Assembly: GCA_958446835.1 (NCBI GenBank)
Contig: CAUCXT010000018.1
Coordinates: forward strand, 1-51,851
Reading direction: 5' to 3'
DNA from: an uncultured Eubacterium sp.
Lineage (GTDB): Bacteria > Bacillota > Clostridia > Lachnospirales > Lachnospiraceae
DNA length: 51,851 nt
Part shown: one piece after another, positions 34,320 to 41,804 of the stretch
Layout of the letters: the number at the start of each line of letters is the position of its first letter
How positions within the stretch are numbered: the first letter of the stretch is position 1
Notes under the pieces: generated by a model
Told to the model about the DNA's origin: nothing
Database searches by the model: none
Seen by the model: only the letters and a program-made list of their open reading frames with translations
Program-made: the position numbers and the translations under genes

Positions 34320-35867
34320 GTGTTACAGACGATTTTAGCTATAGTAATTACAAGTATTATAGTTGCACCTATTACTTGGTTTGTCGCTAATGCATATAGA
34401 CGTAATGTTATCGAGAAGAAGATTGGCAGTGCGGAAGACAAAGCAAGAGAGATAATAGATGAAGCCCTCAAGACAGCAGAGACCAAGAAGAAAGAAGCTC
34501 TTTTAGAAGTGAAGGAGGAGTCCATAAGGACTAAGAATGAACTTGACAAGGAGACTAAGGAGAGACGCGCAGAGGTTCAGAAGTATGAGCGTCGTGTCCT
34601 TGCAAAGGAAGAGACCTTAGACAAGAAGCTTGAAGCTGCTGAGCGCCGTGATGCGAATCTCGGACGTAAGGAAGAGGAACTTAATCGCAAGAGACAGGAA
34701 GTCGAAGAGCTCAGCTCTAAGAGAGTACAGGAACTGGAAAGAATTTCTGGTTTAACCTCCGAACAGGCAAAAGAATATCTTTTGAAGACTGTTGAAGACG
34801 AAGTGAAGCATGAAACCGCGGTTATGGTAAAGGAAATGGAGACCAGAGCCAAGGAAGAAGCGAACAAGAAAGCGAAGGAATATGTTGTCACAGCAATACA
34901 GAAATGTGCTGCTGATCACGTATCTGAGGCGACGATTTCAGTTGTTCAGCTTCCTAATGACGAGATGAAGGGCAGAATTATCGGTAGAGAGGGAAGAAAT
35001 ATCAGAACTCTTGAGACGATGACAGGTGTTGATTTGATTATTGATGATACACCTGAGGCAGTTATTTTGTCCGGATTTGACCCGGTACGCCGTGAGGTCG
35101 CAAGAATAGCCCTTGAGAAGCTTATTGTTGATGGCCGTATCCATCCTGCAAGAATTGAAGAGATGGTAGAGAAGGCTCAGAAGGAAGTTGAGACCATGAT
35201 GAGAGAAGAGGGTGAAGCTGCTACACTTGAAGTAGGTGTACATGGTATTCATCCGGAGCTTGTAAGACTTCTCGGTAAGATGAAGTTCAGAACAAGTTAT
35301 GGTCAGAATGCTCTTAAGCATTCAATTGAAGTTGCTCATCTTTCTGGTTTGCTTGCCGGTGAGATTGGCGTTGATATCAGAACAGCCAAGCGTGCAGGTC
35401 TTCTGCATGATATTGGTAAGGCGCTTGACCACGAGATGGAAGGCTCACATATTCAGATTGGTGTGGATCTTTGTAAAAAGTATAAGGAGTCCGATATTGT
35501 TATCAATGCAGTAGAGGCACATCATGGGGATGTTGAACCACAGTCACTCATCGCTTGCATTGTACAGGCTGCAGATGCTATTTCTGCTGCAAGACCTGGT
35601 GCGCGTAGAGAGACACTTGAGACATATACCAACAGACTTAAACAGTTAGAAGATATTACCAACTCCTTTGATGGTGTTGAGAAGTCTTTTGCTATTCAGG
35701 CAGGTAGAGAAGTCAGAATTATGGTAGTTCCTGAGGCAGTTGATGACGCTGAGATGGTACTTCTTGCAAGGGATATTTCTAAGAAGATTGAAGCAGAGTT
35801 AGAGTATCCTGGTCAGATTAAGGTTAGCTTAATCCGCGAGTCGCGTGTAATTGATTATGCTAAGTAA
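34320..35867 (+). CDS. rny: Ribonuclease Y
   Basis: Membrane-anchored endoribonuclease that initiates mRNA decay in Firmicutes. The 515 residues show an N-terminal transmembrane helix (about 3-22), a long Glu/Lys/Arg-rich coiled coil (about 30-190), a KH domain (MKGRIIGREGRNIRTLE) and an HD domain with GLLHDIGKA (His363, Asp364). The GTG start is set by AAGGAGGTG; spacing is short (about 5-8 bases). Has its own promoter and a strong terminator, so it is monocistronic. Confidence 0.98.
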   Translation: MLQTILAIVITSIIVAPITWFVANAYRRNVIEKKIGSAEDKAREIIDEALKTAETKKKEALLEVKEESIRTKNELDKETKERRAEVQKYERRVLAKEETLDKKLEAAERRDANLGRKEEELNRKRQEVEELSSKRVQELERISGLTSEQAKEYLLKTVEDEVKHETAVMVKEMETRAKEEANKKAKEYVVTAIQKCAADHVSEATISVVQLPNDEMKGRIIGREGRNIRTLETMTGVDLIIDDTPEAVILSGFDPVRREVARIALEKLIVDGRIHPARIEEMVEKAQKEVETMMREEGEAATLEVGVHGIHPELVRLLGKMKFRTSYGQNALKHSIEVAHLSGLLAGEIGVDIRTAKRAGLLHDIGKALDHEMEGSHIQIGVDLCKKYKESDIVINAVEAHHGDVEPQSLIACIVQAADAISAARPGARRETLETYTNRLKQLEDITNSFDGVEKSFAIQAGREVRIMVVPEAVDDAEMVLLARDISKKIEAELEYPGQIKVSLIRESRVIDYAK

Positions 35868-35914
35868 GACTTACATAGTCATACCATAAAGAGTAGGAAT
35901 TCACAGAAGTAAAG

Positions 35915-35963
35915 AGGCTTGATTTCTATAGATGAAAATCTATGGAGGTCAAGCCTTTTTTTT
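35915..35963 (+). terminator. Intrinsic terminator after rny
   Basis: AGGCTTGA (35915-35922) pairs with TCAAGCCT (35949-35956) and an inner CTATAGAT/ATCTATGG pairing extends the stem; a run of T follows. Two near-identical 18-mers flank it, at 35888-35905 and 35982-35999. The rest of the 35868-36223 gap holds no gene that I can see. Confidence 0.92.
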
Positions 35964-36108
35964 ATTTCCAATGGTAAACAAAAAGAGTAGTAATTCACAA
36001 TAAAATTAGTGTAATTATTTTGCAAATATAAGCATGTATAAAACGGAAAAGAAGAGCAAAGAGAAAGTGGAGAAGCAAAACGAAATAATTTAAAAAAATA
36101 AAAATTAT

Positions 36109-36137
36109 TTGAAACAAATACGTGTTATATATACACT
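36109..36137 (+). promoter_or_regulatory. Candidate promoter of the sigma factor operon
   Basis: -35 TTGAAA (36109-36114), 17-base spacer, -10 TACACT (36132-36137). The overlapping TGAAAC could also be an ECF-type -35, but no matching ECF -10 is clear. Confidence 0.4.
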
Positions 36138-36223
36138 TATATATGACTTTAAAGTTACAGATAGATGGAGAGCTGCCAAGACAGCTATAGATTAATCGGG
36201 CATGCCTGTCAGGGGGATAGTAC

Positions 36224-36697
36224 ATGAAGGATGAATTTATTGAATTGTATACCGGTATATACAAGGATTTATATAGATATGCGCTGTATATTCTGCGCAA
36301 CAGGGAGGAAGCGGAGGATGCAGTAAGCGAGGCCATTGTGGATGCTTATGCGGAGTTTGACAAGCTCAGGGATAAAGGCGTATTCAGGGGCTGGATTTTT
36401 AGGATACTCTCAATAAAATGTAAGCGGAAAATAAAGGGATATGTCAACAGAGAGGATGAGCTTGATGAGAGCATAGATTCCAAGGTGTTCAAAGAGACGG
36501 AGGATATTGCGGGCAGGGTTGATTTGTATAATGCGTTTGCGCGGCTTGATGACAGGGAAAGGCAGATACTTGCTTTGTCGGTGATTGCCGGTTACGAAGG
36601 TGAAGAGGTGGCGAAACTTATGAATATGAATCACAACACTGTGCGGACAATCAAGAGCAGGGCACTTGGAAAGATGAGAAAAATGCTCAATTACTGA
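36224..36697 (+). CDS. ECF-type RNA polymerase sigma factor
   Basis: The 157-residue protein has the two ECF regions only. Region 2 (about 5-70) includes YRYALYILRNREEAEDAVSE and the GWIFRILSIK helix; region 4 (about 100-155) includes LDDRERQILALSVIAGYEGEEVAKLM and the DNA-binding helix NTVRTIKSRAL. There is no region 1.1 or 3. SD AGGGGGAT precedes the ATG. About 185 bases downstream begins a membrane protein with the build of its anti-sigma factor, the usual ECF layout. Confidence 0.93.
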   Translation: MKDEFIELYTGIYKDLYRYALYILRNREEAEDAVSEAIVDAYAEFDKLRDKGVFRGWIFRILSIKCKRKIKGYVNREDELDESIDSKVFKETEDIAGRVDLYNAFARLDDRERQILALSVIAGYEGEEVAKLMNMNHNTVRTIKSRALGKMRKMLNY

Positions 36698-36881
36698 GCG
36701 GGGAAGATGGTAAGAGAATGCAGCGAAAAAATGTTGCGGGAAAAATGTCAAGAGAATGTGGAGGGGAATATGCCAAGAGGATGTAGCAGGAAAATAGAAA
36801 GGTGCCGAACTGCCGGGGGCGAAAGGCTTAAAAAGATACCGTTGAATTGTAATATGCACATTATATATGGAGGGAACATAG
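36698..36881 (+). other. Spacer with degenerate short repeats between sigma and anti-sigma genes
   Basis: Imperfect repeats of about 25 bases built on AAGAGAATG and GGGAAAAATG occur about three times in 36710-36800. A 60-codon ORF (36707-36889) spans it but has no family features, no good SD and overlaps the next start, so I do not call it a gene. Confidence 0.45.
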
Positions 36882-39242
36882 ATGGATGATAAATTTTTGA
36901 GGGATAAGCTAAATGAGGATGATATGGAAGTGCCGGAGTCTCTGCTTCCGGAAAATATATCTAAATTGTTAGAGAACAATGCCAAGAACGTAAGAAAATA
37001 TAGCACTGTGAAAGAAGTGAGTGAAAATGACGGTGTAAAAGAAGTAAATCAAGATGGCAATGCCCAAAATGTGATGGAAACGGCTGATGAAAAAGCTGTA
37101 AATGAGCTTGGAAAAAGGCGCAGGAAAAGGGAAAGTACGTTTAAATATATCAGAAGCTGTGCGCTTGCAGCTGCGGCACTTATAGTGGTTCTTATAGGGA
37201 CTTCGACGGTGACCAGACTGCACGAAAATGGAAACAAAAACGCAGCATCGTCAGGGGCAGATATTTTTGAGAAGAAGATTGAAGGAACAACAAACGAGGA
37301 GACGAATGCGGTCGGAGACACAGATATGGACAGAACAAAGTATGATGAACTCTATGACAAATTGGTGCGAGATAATACCTATAGAGATTATATAATGAAT
37401 GATGTGGACTATGAAGTAGACATGGCTCCTACGCAGGCGGCGGGCAGTGTAAATGAACAGATAACAGGCGGTGTAGATGGGTCATACAGCGGGGAAATCG
37501 AAAGCATTGGCAGTACGGCAAATACGTATTCCTCTGCTGAAATAACATCTGATAACGAAGCCTCAAATGAAGAATTCTCAAAGAATAATGATCAGGAGGA
37601 AGGAGTTTCGGAGGGAAATATTTTTATAACGGACGGAAAATATCTGTATGCAATGAAAAAACCGGATGACGTATATGTGGGGGATCGTTCGCTTGTGATA
37701 TATTTGGCGGATGCCGGAAACTTAAGTAAATGCAGCGAGATTCCGCTTGGTGCGATAAATGACATGGAATATGTGAATTATTCCGCGATGTATGTTGAGC
37801 AGGATACATTGGTGCTGACGGGATATGCGTACGATGGCGGTTATTATGAGAGAAGCAATGTCACATTTGCGGTGATATACGATATATCGGACAGAACATC
37901 GCCACGATATGTAAATACACTGACACAGAGCGGTTATAATGTGTCATCGAGAGTTACGGACGGAATATTGTATCTGGTGTCATGGTATACTCCGCTGACC
38001 ACATGTGAGCGCGGGGAGTATGAAAAGTATATCCCTATGTTTGGCGATGAACTGACAGGTGAGGATAATATTTACTGTCCGGAATATATAGGCGATAGAA
38101 GCTATACTGTTATAGGCTCTGTGGATTTGGATAATCCTATGAAATATATGGACACGGAAGCGCTTGTGTTAAATCCGGGCAATATGTATGCGAGCCGGAA
38201 TGCGATATATTTTCTGGAACCTTGTATGAATTATGAAGTGGTAGAGCCGGATGTAGTATGGGAGGAAATACAGGAGGACGGAACAGCGACCGTTGATGGT
38301 AAGAGAGGTAAGGAGATTGAAGATATTTCCGGCGAAAATGATGAGACGGATAATGACGATAAGGAGAGCCGGGTTTTAGATGAGAACAAGACGAAGAGCA
38401 AGCTTATAAAGCTCACAATAGACGAAGGCAGCATTGATTTTGCGGACGAGACAATGGTATACGGCGATGCGGACAATCAGTTTTCATTCAGTGAATATAA
38501 TGGATATCTCCGGCTTGTGACAACCGCAATGGACTGCGAAAGCTGGGAGCAGAGCTGTGGACTATATATATTCGATGAGGAGCTCAACATGGTCGGGCAT
38601 ATCGATAATCTGGCGAAGGGTGAGAGAATAAGGTCATCACGTTTTCTGGGAGATATGGTGTACTTTGTGACCTTTAGAAATACGGACCCGCTGTTTGCGG
38701 TGGATATGTCTGACCCGGCGAATCCGGTTATCGTTGATGAGATAAAGATGTCCGGATTTTCGGAGTATCTTCATCCTTACGGCGATGGGCTTCTTTTCGG
38801 ACTTGGGTATGAAGCCGATGAGACGGACGGAAGGCTGGAAAATGTCAAGATGAGCATGTATGACATAAGCAATCCTGCGGATATAGCGGAGGTGGACCGA
38901 GTGCAGCTTGCTGCGTTTTATTCGGGCGCGATGTATGAGCACAGGGCGATTCTTGTGAATGCGAAGCGCAATTTGATTGGATTTGTGGTGGAGGAGAATA
39001 TTATTGAAGAAGACGAGAGCGGTGCGAATGTGACAGGAAAACTGGCGCAGATTTACAGGCTGTATTCGTACGATGAGGAGGAAGGATTTGTACAGCATAT
39101 AGAATGTGTGCTTGACCTGTTCTCCTATGATTATCCGAGGGCTGTATATATTGGGGATTATCTCTACATTTTTGATGGAGTAGAGAATGTATATACTTAT
39201 GAATTAAATGATTACAGCCTGATTGGAGTGACAGAACTTTAA
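36882..39242 (+). CDS. Membrane protein with anti-sigma-like head and extracellular beta-propeller domain
   Basis: The 786-residue protein has a cytoplasmic N-terminus of about 85 residues (with VPESLLPENISKLLE, a pattern seen in clostridial anti-sigma heads), a Lys/Arg patch, one transmembrane helix (about 92-111, SCALAAAALIVVLIG), an acidic linker (about 115-240), and about 540 extracellular residues of repeated beta-strand blades of the Beta_propel kind (YLYAMKK..., VIYDISDRTSPRYV, GILYLVSWY, MSMYDISNPADIAEV). SD GGAGGG before the ATG. Its place after the ECF sigma gene suggests it holds the sigma at the membrane and senses an external cue. The anti-sigma role is inferred. Confidence 0.82.
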   Translation: MDDKFLRDKLNEDDMEVPESLLPENISKLLENNAKNVRKYSTVKEVSENDGVKEVNQDGNAQNVMETADEKAVNELGKRRRKRESTFKYIRSCALAAAALIVVLIGTSTVTRLHENGNKNAASSGADIFEKKIEGTTNEETNAVGDTDMDRTKYDELYDKLVRDNTYRDYIMNDVDYEVDMAPTQAAGSVNEQITGGVDGSYSGEIESIGSTANTYSSAEITSDNEASNEEFSKNNDQEEGVSEGNIFITDGKYLYAMKKPDDVYVGDRSLVIYLADAGNLSKCSEIPLGAINDMEYVNYSAMYVEQDTLVLTGYAYDGGYYERSNVTFAVIYDISDRTSPRYVNTLTQSGYNVSSRVTDGILYLVSWYTPLTTCERGEYEKYIPMFGDELTGEDNIYCPEYIGDRSYTVIGSVDLDNPMKYMDTEALVLNPGNMYASRNAIYFLEPCMNYEVVEPDVVWEEIQEDGTATVDGKRGKEIEDISGENDETDNDDKESRVLDENKTKSKLIKLTIDEGSIDFADETMVYGDADNQFSFSEYNGYLRLVTTAMDCESWEQSCGLYIFDEELNMVGHIDNLAKGERIRSSRFLGDMVYFVTFRNTDPLFAVDMSDPANPVIVDEIKMSGFSEYLHPYGDGLLFGLGYEADETDGRLENVKMSMYDISNPADIAEVDRVQLAAFYSGAMYEHRAILVNAKRNLIGFVVEENIIEEDESGANVTGKLAQIYRLYSYDEEEGFVQHIECVLDLFSYDYPRAVYIGDYLYIFDGVENVYTYELNDYSLIGVTEL

Positions 39243-39294
39243 GGAAAGCAGGTTTACGTTTCTGCAAGATGTTATACAGAATTGTAATATTTTT

Positions 39295-39320
39295 GTAACA
39301 AAAAGTAAGATTTTTGTTAC
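39295..39320. promoter_or_regulatory. Perfect 10-bp inverted repeat downstream of the propeller gene
   Basis: GTAACAAAAA (39295-39304) and TTTTTGTTAC (39311-39320) with a 6-base gap. It may act as a weak terminator for the sigma/propeller operon or as an operator for the short transcript that follows; it overlaps the expected promoter region of that transcript. Confidence 0.5.
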
Positions 39321-39376
39321 CACTTGTATGCCGATATATGTTAATATGATTACAGCTTTTAGGAAGAGGTGAGTAC

Positions 39377-39442
39377 TTGATTGAAACATATTCATACTAC
39401 AAGTTCGTGGACGGAAAGCTTGAACTTCTGGGACGAAGATGA
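39377..39442 (+). CDS. 21-codon ORF in a short terminated transcript
   Basis: TTG start after a GAAGAGGTGAG purine-rich stretch, encoding a 21-residue peptide that starts MIETYSYYKF and ends in GRR. It is followed by a strong terminator with no larger gene between. Weak promoter elements (TTGTAT 39324-39329, TATGAT 39345-39350) precede it. It may be a small protein, a leader peptide, a remnant of a lost gene, or part of a small RNA; evidence for translation is thin. Confidence 0.3.
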   Translation: MIETYSYYKFVDGKLELLGRR

Positions 39443-39495
39443 GAGAACTTTAAAAATCAGGAACAATCAAATGATGGGAGAATAACTTAACGTGG

Positions 39496-39527
39496 AAGTC
39501 CGGCTTGGGGAGAGCTGGACTTTTTTT
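39496..39527 (+). terminator. Strong intrinsic terminator before the ABC locus
   Basis: AAGTCCGGCT (39496-39505) pairs with AGCTGGACTT (39513-39522, one G-T pair), 7-base loop, then seven T. The gap 39243-39700 otherwise contains the inverted repeat, the 21-codon ORF and the ABC promoter. Confidence 0.9.
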
Positions 39528-39587
39528 GGCATATATTTGCCTGAATTGGGGTGTTAAAACATAAAAGAAAATATTTTGACAAGCTAC

Positions 39588-39616
39588 TTGACAAAGCTGT
39601 AAATATACTGTATATA
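39588..39616 (+). promoter_or_regulatory. Promoter of the ABC transporter locus, with a GntR-type operator candidate
   Basis: -35 TTGACA (39588-39593), 17-base spacer, -10 TATATA (39611-39616). The -10 lies in a run of TATATA half-sites between CTG (39608) and CAG (39628-39630), an imperfect palindrome resembling YtrA-subfamily GntR operators. A second TTGACA lies at 39576-39581. Confidence 0.6.
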
Positions 39617-39700
39617 TTGTATATACACAGATATATACAGAAAAGATTTTACAGTAGTGATATCAAACGGGCATTTTGATAGAAAAGATGGAGGGCGGAT

Positions 39701-40594
39701 ATGAATGGCTTACACATTGAGAATATGAAAAAGGAATTTCACAATTTCACGCTTGGTCCTATAGATTTGGATGTGGACGCGGGCTATGTTGTGGCGGTTA
39801 TCGGGAAGAACGGCTGCGGAAAGAGCACGCTTTTTAACTGCCTGCTTGGCACGGAAGAATATTCAGGAGAGTGTGAATGGACGCCGGGCGGCAATGAGAA
39901 TTATGATAAGAATGGCAATGAGGATTACAATAAAAATGGCAATGAACAGGGTAATAATATTGAAAACGGACAAAATTGCATATCAAAAAAATTCGCATAT
40001 ATTCTTGAGCGGTGTCCCTTCCCGAAGGATTACACTCCGCGGGAGCTTGAGAAATGTTTCGGGGAATTTTATGAAAATTTTGACAGGAAAAAGTATTATG
40101 ATGTCTTAAAAAGGTACAATATTCCGCTGAACAGACAGCTTTCAAAGCTGTCGCGCGGAAATATCATGGTTGTCCAGATGGCATTTGCATTTTCTTATAA
40201 GTCGGAGGTGCTATTCCTTGATGAGCCGTCGGCACATCTTGACAGCTATGCGCGGGAGGAGCTGTATGAGCTTATCGGGGAATATCAGGATGAGGGGCAT
40301 ATTATTTTTTGGTCGAGTCATCTGATGGAGGAGCTTGACAAGAGAGCGGATTATGTGCTGGCGGTTAAGAACGGACAGCAGGCATATTTCGGGACTAAGG
40401 AGGAGCTTACTGAGAGATATCATGTAGTGAAGGGCAGCAAGAGACAGCTTGACTACATGCAGAAGGCATTGGTTGGGCGCAGGGATGAGGCGAACTGTTG
40501 CTGCGGGCTTGTCGACACAGCTAATGACTACCTTAAGCTGGCGGCGGTGGATGAGCCGGCAGGGCTTGCCGATATTGTGGAATATCTTTTGTGA
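39701..40594 (+). CDS. ABC transporter ATP-binding protein
   Basis: The 297-residue nucleotide-binding subunit has Walker A GKNGCGKST (35-43), a diverged signature LSRGN (usual LSGGQ), Walker B VLFLDEPS and the H-loop WSSH. Between Walker A and the Q-loop region it carries an unusual Asn/Gly-rich insertion of about 25 residues made of an 8-residue repeat (GNENYDKN, GNEDYNKN, then GNEQ). SD GGAGGG lies before the ATG. It is followed by a permease and a YtrA-type regulator, so exporter-type function (for example peptide or antibiotic stress) is likely; substrate unknown. Confidence 0.92.
   Translation: MNGLHIENMKKEFHNFTLGPIDLDVDAGYVVAVIGKNGCGKSTLFNCLLGTEEYSGECEWTPGGNENYDKNGNEDYNKNGNEQGNNIENGQNCISKKFAYILERCPFPKDYTPRELEKCFGEFYENFDRKKYYDVLKRYNIPLNRQLSKLSRGNIMVVQMAFAFSYKSEVLFLDEPSAHLDSYAREELYELIGEYQDEGHIIFWSSHLMEELDKRADYVLAVKNGQQAYFGTKEELTERYHVVKGSKRQLDYMQKALVGRRDEANCCCGLVDTANDYLKLAAVDEPAGLADIVEYLL
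39890..39949 (+). repeat. 24-bp in-frame repeat in the first ATPase gene
   Basis: Two full units (39890-39913, 39914-39937) and a partial third, each starting GGCAATGA and encoding GNE(N/D)Y(D/N)KN. Confidence 0.8.
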
Positions 40595-40610
40595 AGGGAT
40601 GGGGATTGTT

Positions 40611-41309
40611 ATGAATAGAAAAATGTTTAAGCTTGCAGTGAATACTTTGTGGTGCGATATTAAGCATAGCTTCAGAGGGTATAATCTGATTCTGGTACTG
40701 CTATTATTTGCAATTTCAATTGAACCTATCAAGGACTCCATTGTACTGTGTTTTGCCTCATTGATTCAGGTGGCAATAATGAAGGTAATGCCATCGTGTG
40801 AGAGGATACTTTTTATAATGCCTCTTGACGCAGGGGACAGAAAAAAATTTATGATATACAGACAGTTTACAATGGAGGCGGTGTTTGTACTGCTGATTCT
40901 TGCTACGTCATGGATAAAAATGCTAACCTTCGGACAGGGCTGTTCATTTGCAAAATGTGTGGTCAACAATCCGTTCGTGGTAGCGGTTATGATGTTCGAG
41001 ACGACCGGTTCAATCTATTTTTGCGGCTGGTATAAGGACGCTTCGACACGTGAGAAGGGCTTTGGTATATTTTTCAGCATACTTGCATGGGTTGCCTTTG
41101 CTACGGCATTTATGTTTTCCACGGATGAAGAGTTTGGAAGAAACGCGCTGATGCTTATACTTGGCTGCGTGGGAGTGTCGGTGCAGGCACTTGTAAAGCT
41201 GTATTACATGGTTCATTCGGCGTTCGAGGAGTATAAGCTTGTGAATGTGAACCAGGGGCTTAATGGGGAAAACTGGAAGAAAACAAATGCAGCGGACGAG
41301 GTGTTCTGA
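40611..41309 (+). CDS. ABC transporter permease-like membrane protein
   Basis: The 232-residue product has about six hydrophobic segments (LILVLLLFAISI, VLCFASLIQVAIM, FVLLILATSWI, FVVAVMMFETTG, GIFFSILAWVAFATAFMF, LMLILGCVGVSVQAL) and a hydrophilic C-terminus. I use ATG 40611, 17 bases after the ATPase stop with a GGGG-rich SD; the longer reading from 40449 overlaps the ATPase gene and lacks an SD. Membrane partner of the preceding ATPase by position. Confidence 0.82.
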   Translation: MNRKMFKLAVNTLWCDIKHSFRGYNLILVLLLFAISIEPIKDSIVLCFASLIQVAIMKVMPSCERILFIMPLDAGDRKKFMIYRQFTMEAVFVLLILATSWIKMLTFGQGCSFAKCVVNNPFVVAVMMFETTGSIYFCGWYKDASTREKGFGIFFSILAWVAFATAFMFSTDEEFGRNALMLILGCVGVSVQALVKLYYMVHSAFEEYKLVNVNQGLNGENWKKTNAADEVF

Positions 41310-41395
41310 GAAATGCGCAAAATAGAATGGGAATAGATGGGAAAAATGAAGGGAACAACAGAAAAGAAAAATGACGACGGAAGGGTTGTGGACGG

Positions 41396-41764
41396 ATGCA
41401 GATAATAATTTCGGATAAAAGCAATGTGCCGATATATGAGCAGATTACAAGACAGATAAAAGATGGAATATTAAGTCATGCGCTGGCTCCTGATGAGATG
41501 CTGCCGTCGATAAGACAGCTTGCAAAGGAGCTGCAGATAAGCGTGATAACGACAAAGAGGGCGTATGAGGAGCTTGAAAACGATGGGATGATTTATTCGG
41601 TGCCGCAAAAAGGGTTCTTCGTGTCGCCGAGTAAGCTTGAGATACTTAAGGAGAAGCGCCTGAAGCTTATTGAGGACACAGCGGTACAGCTTATAAAAGA
41701 GGGAAGGGCGGCTGGTTTGTCACTTGATGAACTGCAGTCGATGCTTGAGCTTCTCTGGGAGTAA
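41396..41764 (+). CDS. GntR-family regulator, YtrA subfamily
   Basis: The 122-residue protein has the short YtrA build: winged HTH in the first about 75 residues (PIYEQITRQIKDGILSH, LPSIRQLAKELQISVITTKRAYEELENDGMIYSVPQKGFFV) plus a short helical tail. Members repress neighbouring ABC operons. The SD is weak. A 22-codon ORF (41337-41405) ends across its ATG, which may couple translation. Likely to act at the TATATA-rich promoter at 39588-39630. Confidence 0.93.
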   Translation: MQIIISDKSNVPIYEQITRQIKDGILSHALAPDEMLPSIRQLAKELQISVITTKRAYEELENDGMIYSVPQKGFFVSPSKLEILKEKRLKLIEDTAVQLIKEGRAAGLSLDELQSMLELLWE

Positions 41765-41804
41765 GCGTTGAAAGCTGCTACAGGGTGCGGAATGGAGATG
41801 GATT

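Noticed and set aside
36707..36889. 60-codon ORF between sigma and propeller genes
   Set aside because: Composed of degenerate repeats, weak SD, overlaps the next start and has no domain features.
40449..40610. Long N-terminal extension of the permease
   Set aside because: Out-of-frame overlap with the ATPase gene and no SD; the extension is hydrophilic and Arg/Trp-rich, unlike the rest.
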